Of a DNA stretch of 5,133 bases, positions 5,125-5,133 are shown one piece after another. The notes beneath the pieces are model-generated. The model worked only from the letters and a program-made list of their open reading frames with translations, made no database searches and had not been told where the DNA came from. Position numbers and translations under genes: made by a program. Origin of the DNA: Oligoflexales bacterium (lineage in GTDB: Bacteria; Bdellovibrionota_B; Oligoflexia; Oligoflexales; CACXFL01); NCBI GenBank assembly GCA_028282865.1, contig JANQHA010000326.1, positions 1 through 5,133 of the forward strand. The letters run 5' to 3'. Numbering within the stretch: the first letter of the stretch is position 1; each line of letters begins with the position of its first letter.

Positions 5125-5133
5125 TGTGAAAGT

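Overview
The window looks like chromosomal DNA of a Gram-negative bacterium with a moderately AT-rich genome. The main evidence is an outer-membrane beta-barrel precursor ending in phenylalanine, two probable lipoproteins with basic/hydrophobic signal peptides, and a secreted propeller protein. The gene types and the loose lipoboxes would suit a Bdellovibrionota/Oligoflexia-like or marine proteobacterial host, but this is a weak inference and no marker gene is present.

Layout. The left edge (2-79, +) holds the last 25 codons of a gene whose C-terminus reads like an XRE/HigA-type helix-turn-helix regulator. A non-coding stretch (80-282) with three perfect inverted repeats and an extended -10 promoter follows. 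Next is a 283-residue putative lipoprotein with an HEIGH zinc-protease motif (283-1134, +). A 183-bp gap leads to a 236-residue outer-membrane beta-barrel protein (1318-2028, +). A 324-bp intergenic region (2029-2352) divides into a GC-richer half, a hairpin followed by T8, and a very AT-rich half carrying a Fur-box-like palindrome. It leads into the largest gene (2353-4257, +), an exported 634-residue protein that joins a TolB/PD40-type propeller to a six-repeat Kelch propeller. A GC-rich hairpin lies between this gene and the convergent last gene (4320-5066, -), a Cys-rich secreted protein with a DUF1566/Lcl-like (C-type-lectin-like) C-terminal half.

How the genes may work together. All four complete genes appear to encode exported proteins, so the window is an envelope/secretome segment. 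The gaps and separate promoter candidates argue against one operon. The most notable combination is the Fur-box-like site upstream of the tandem propeller, whose predicted mature N-terminus begins His-Gly-His-Gly. This suggests an iron- or metal-responsive periplasmic or surface protein of undescribed function. No mobile element, CRISPR array, tRNA or rRNA was recognised.
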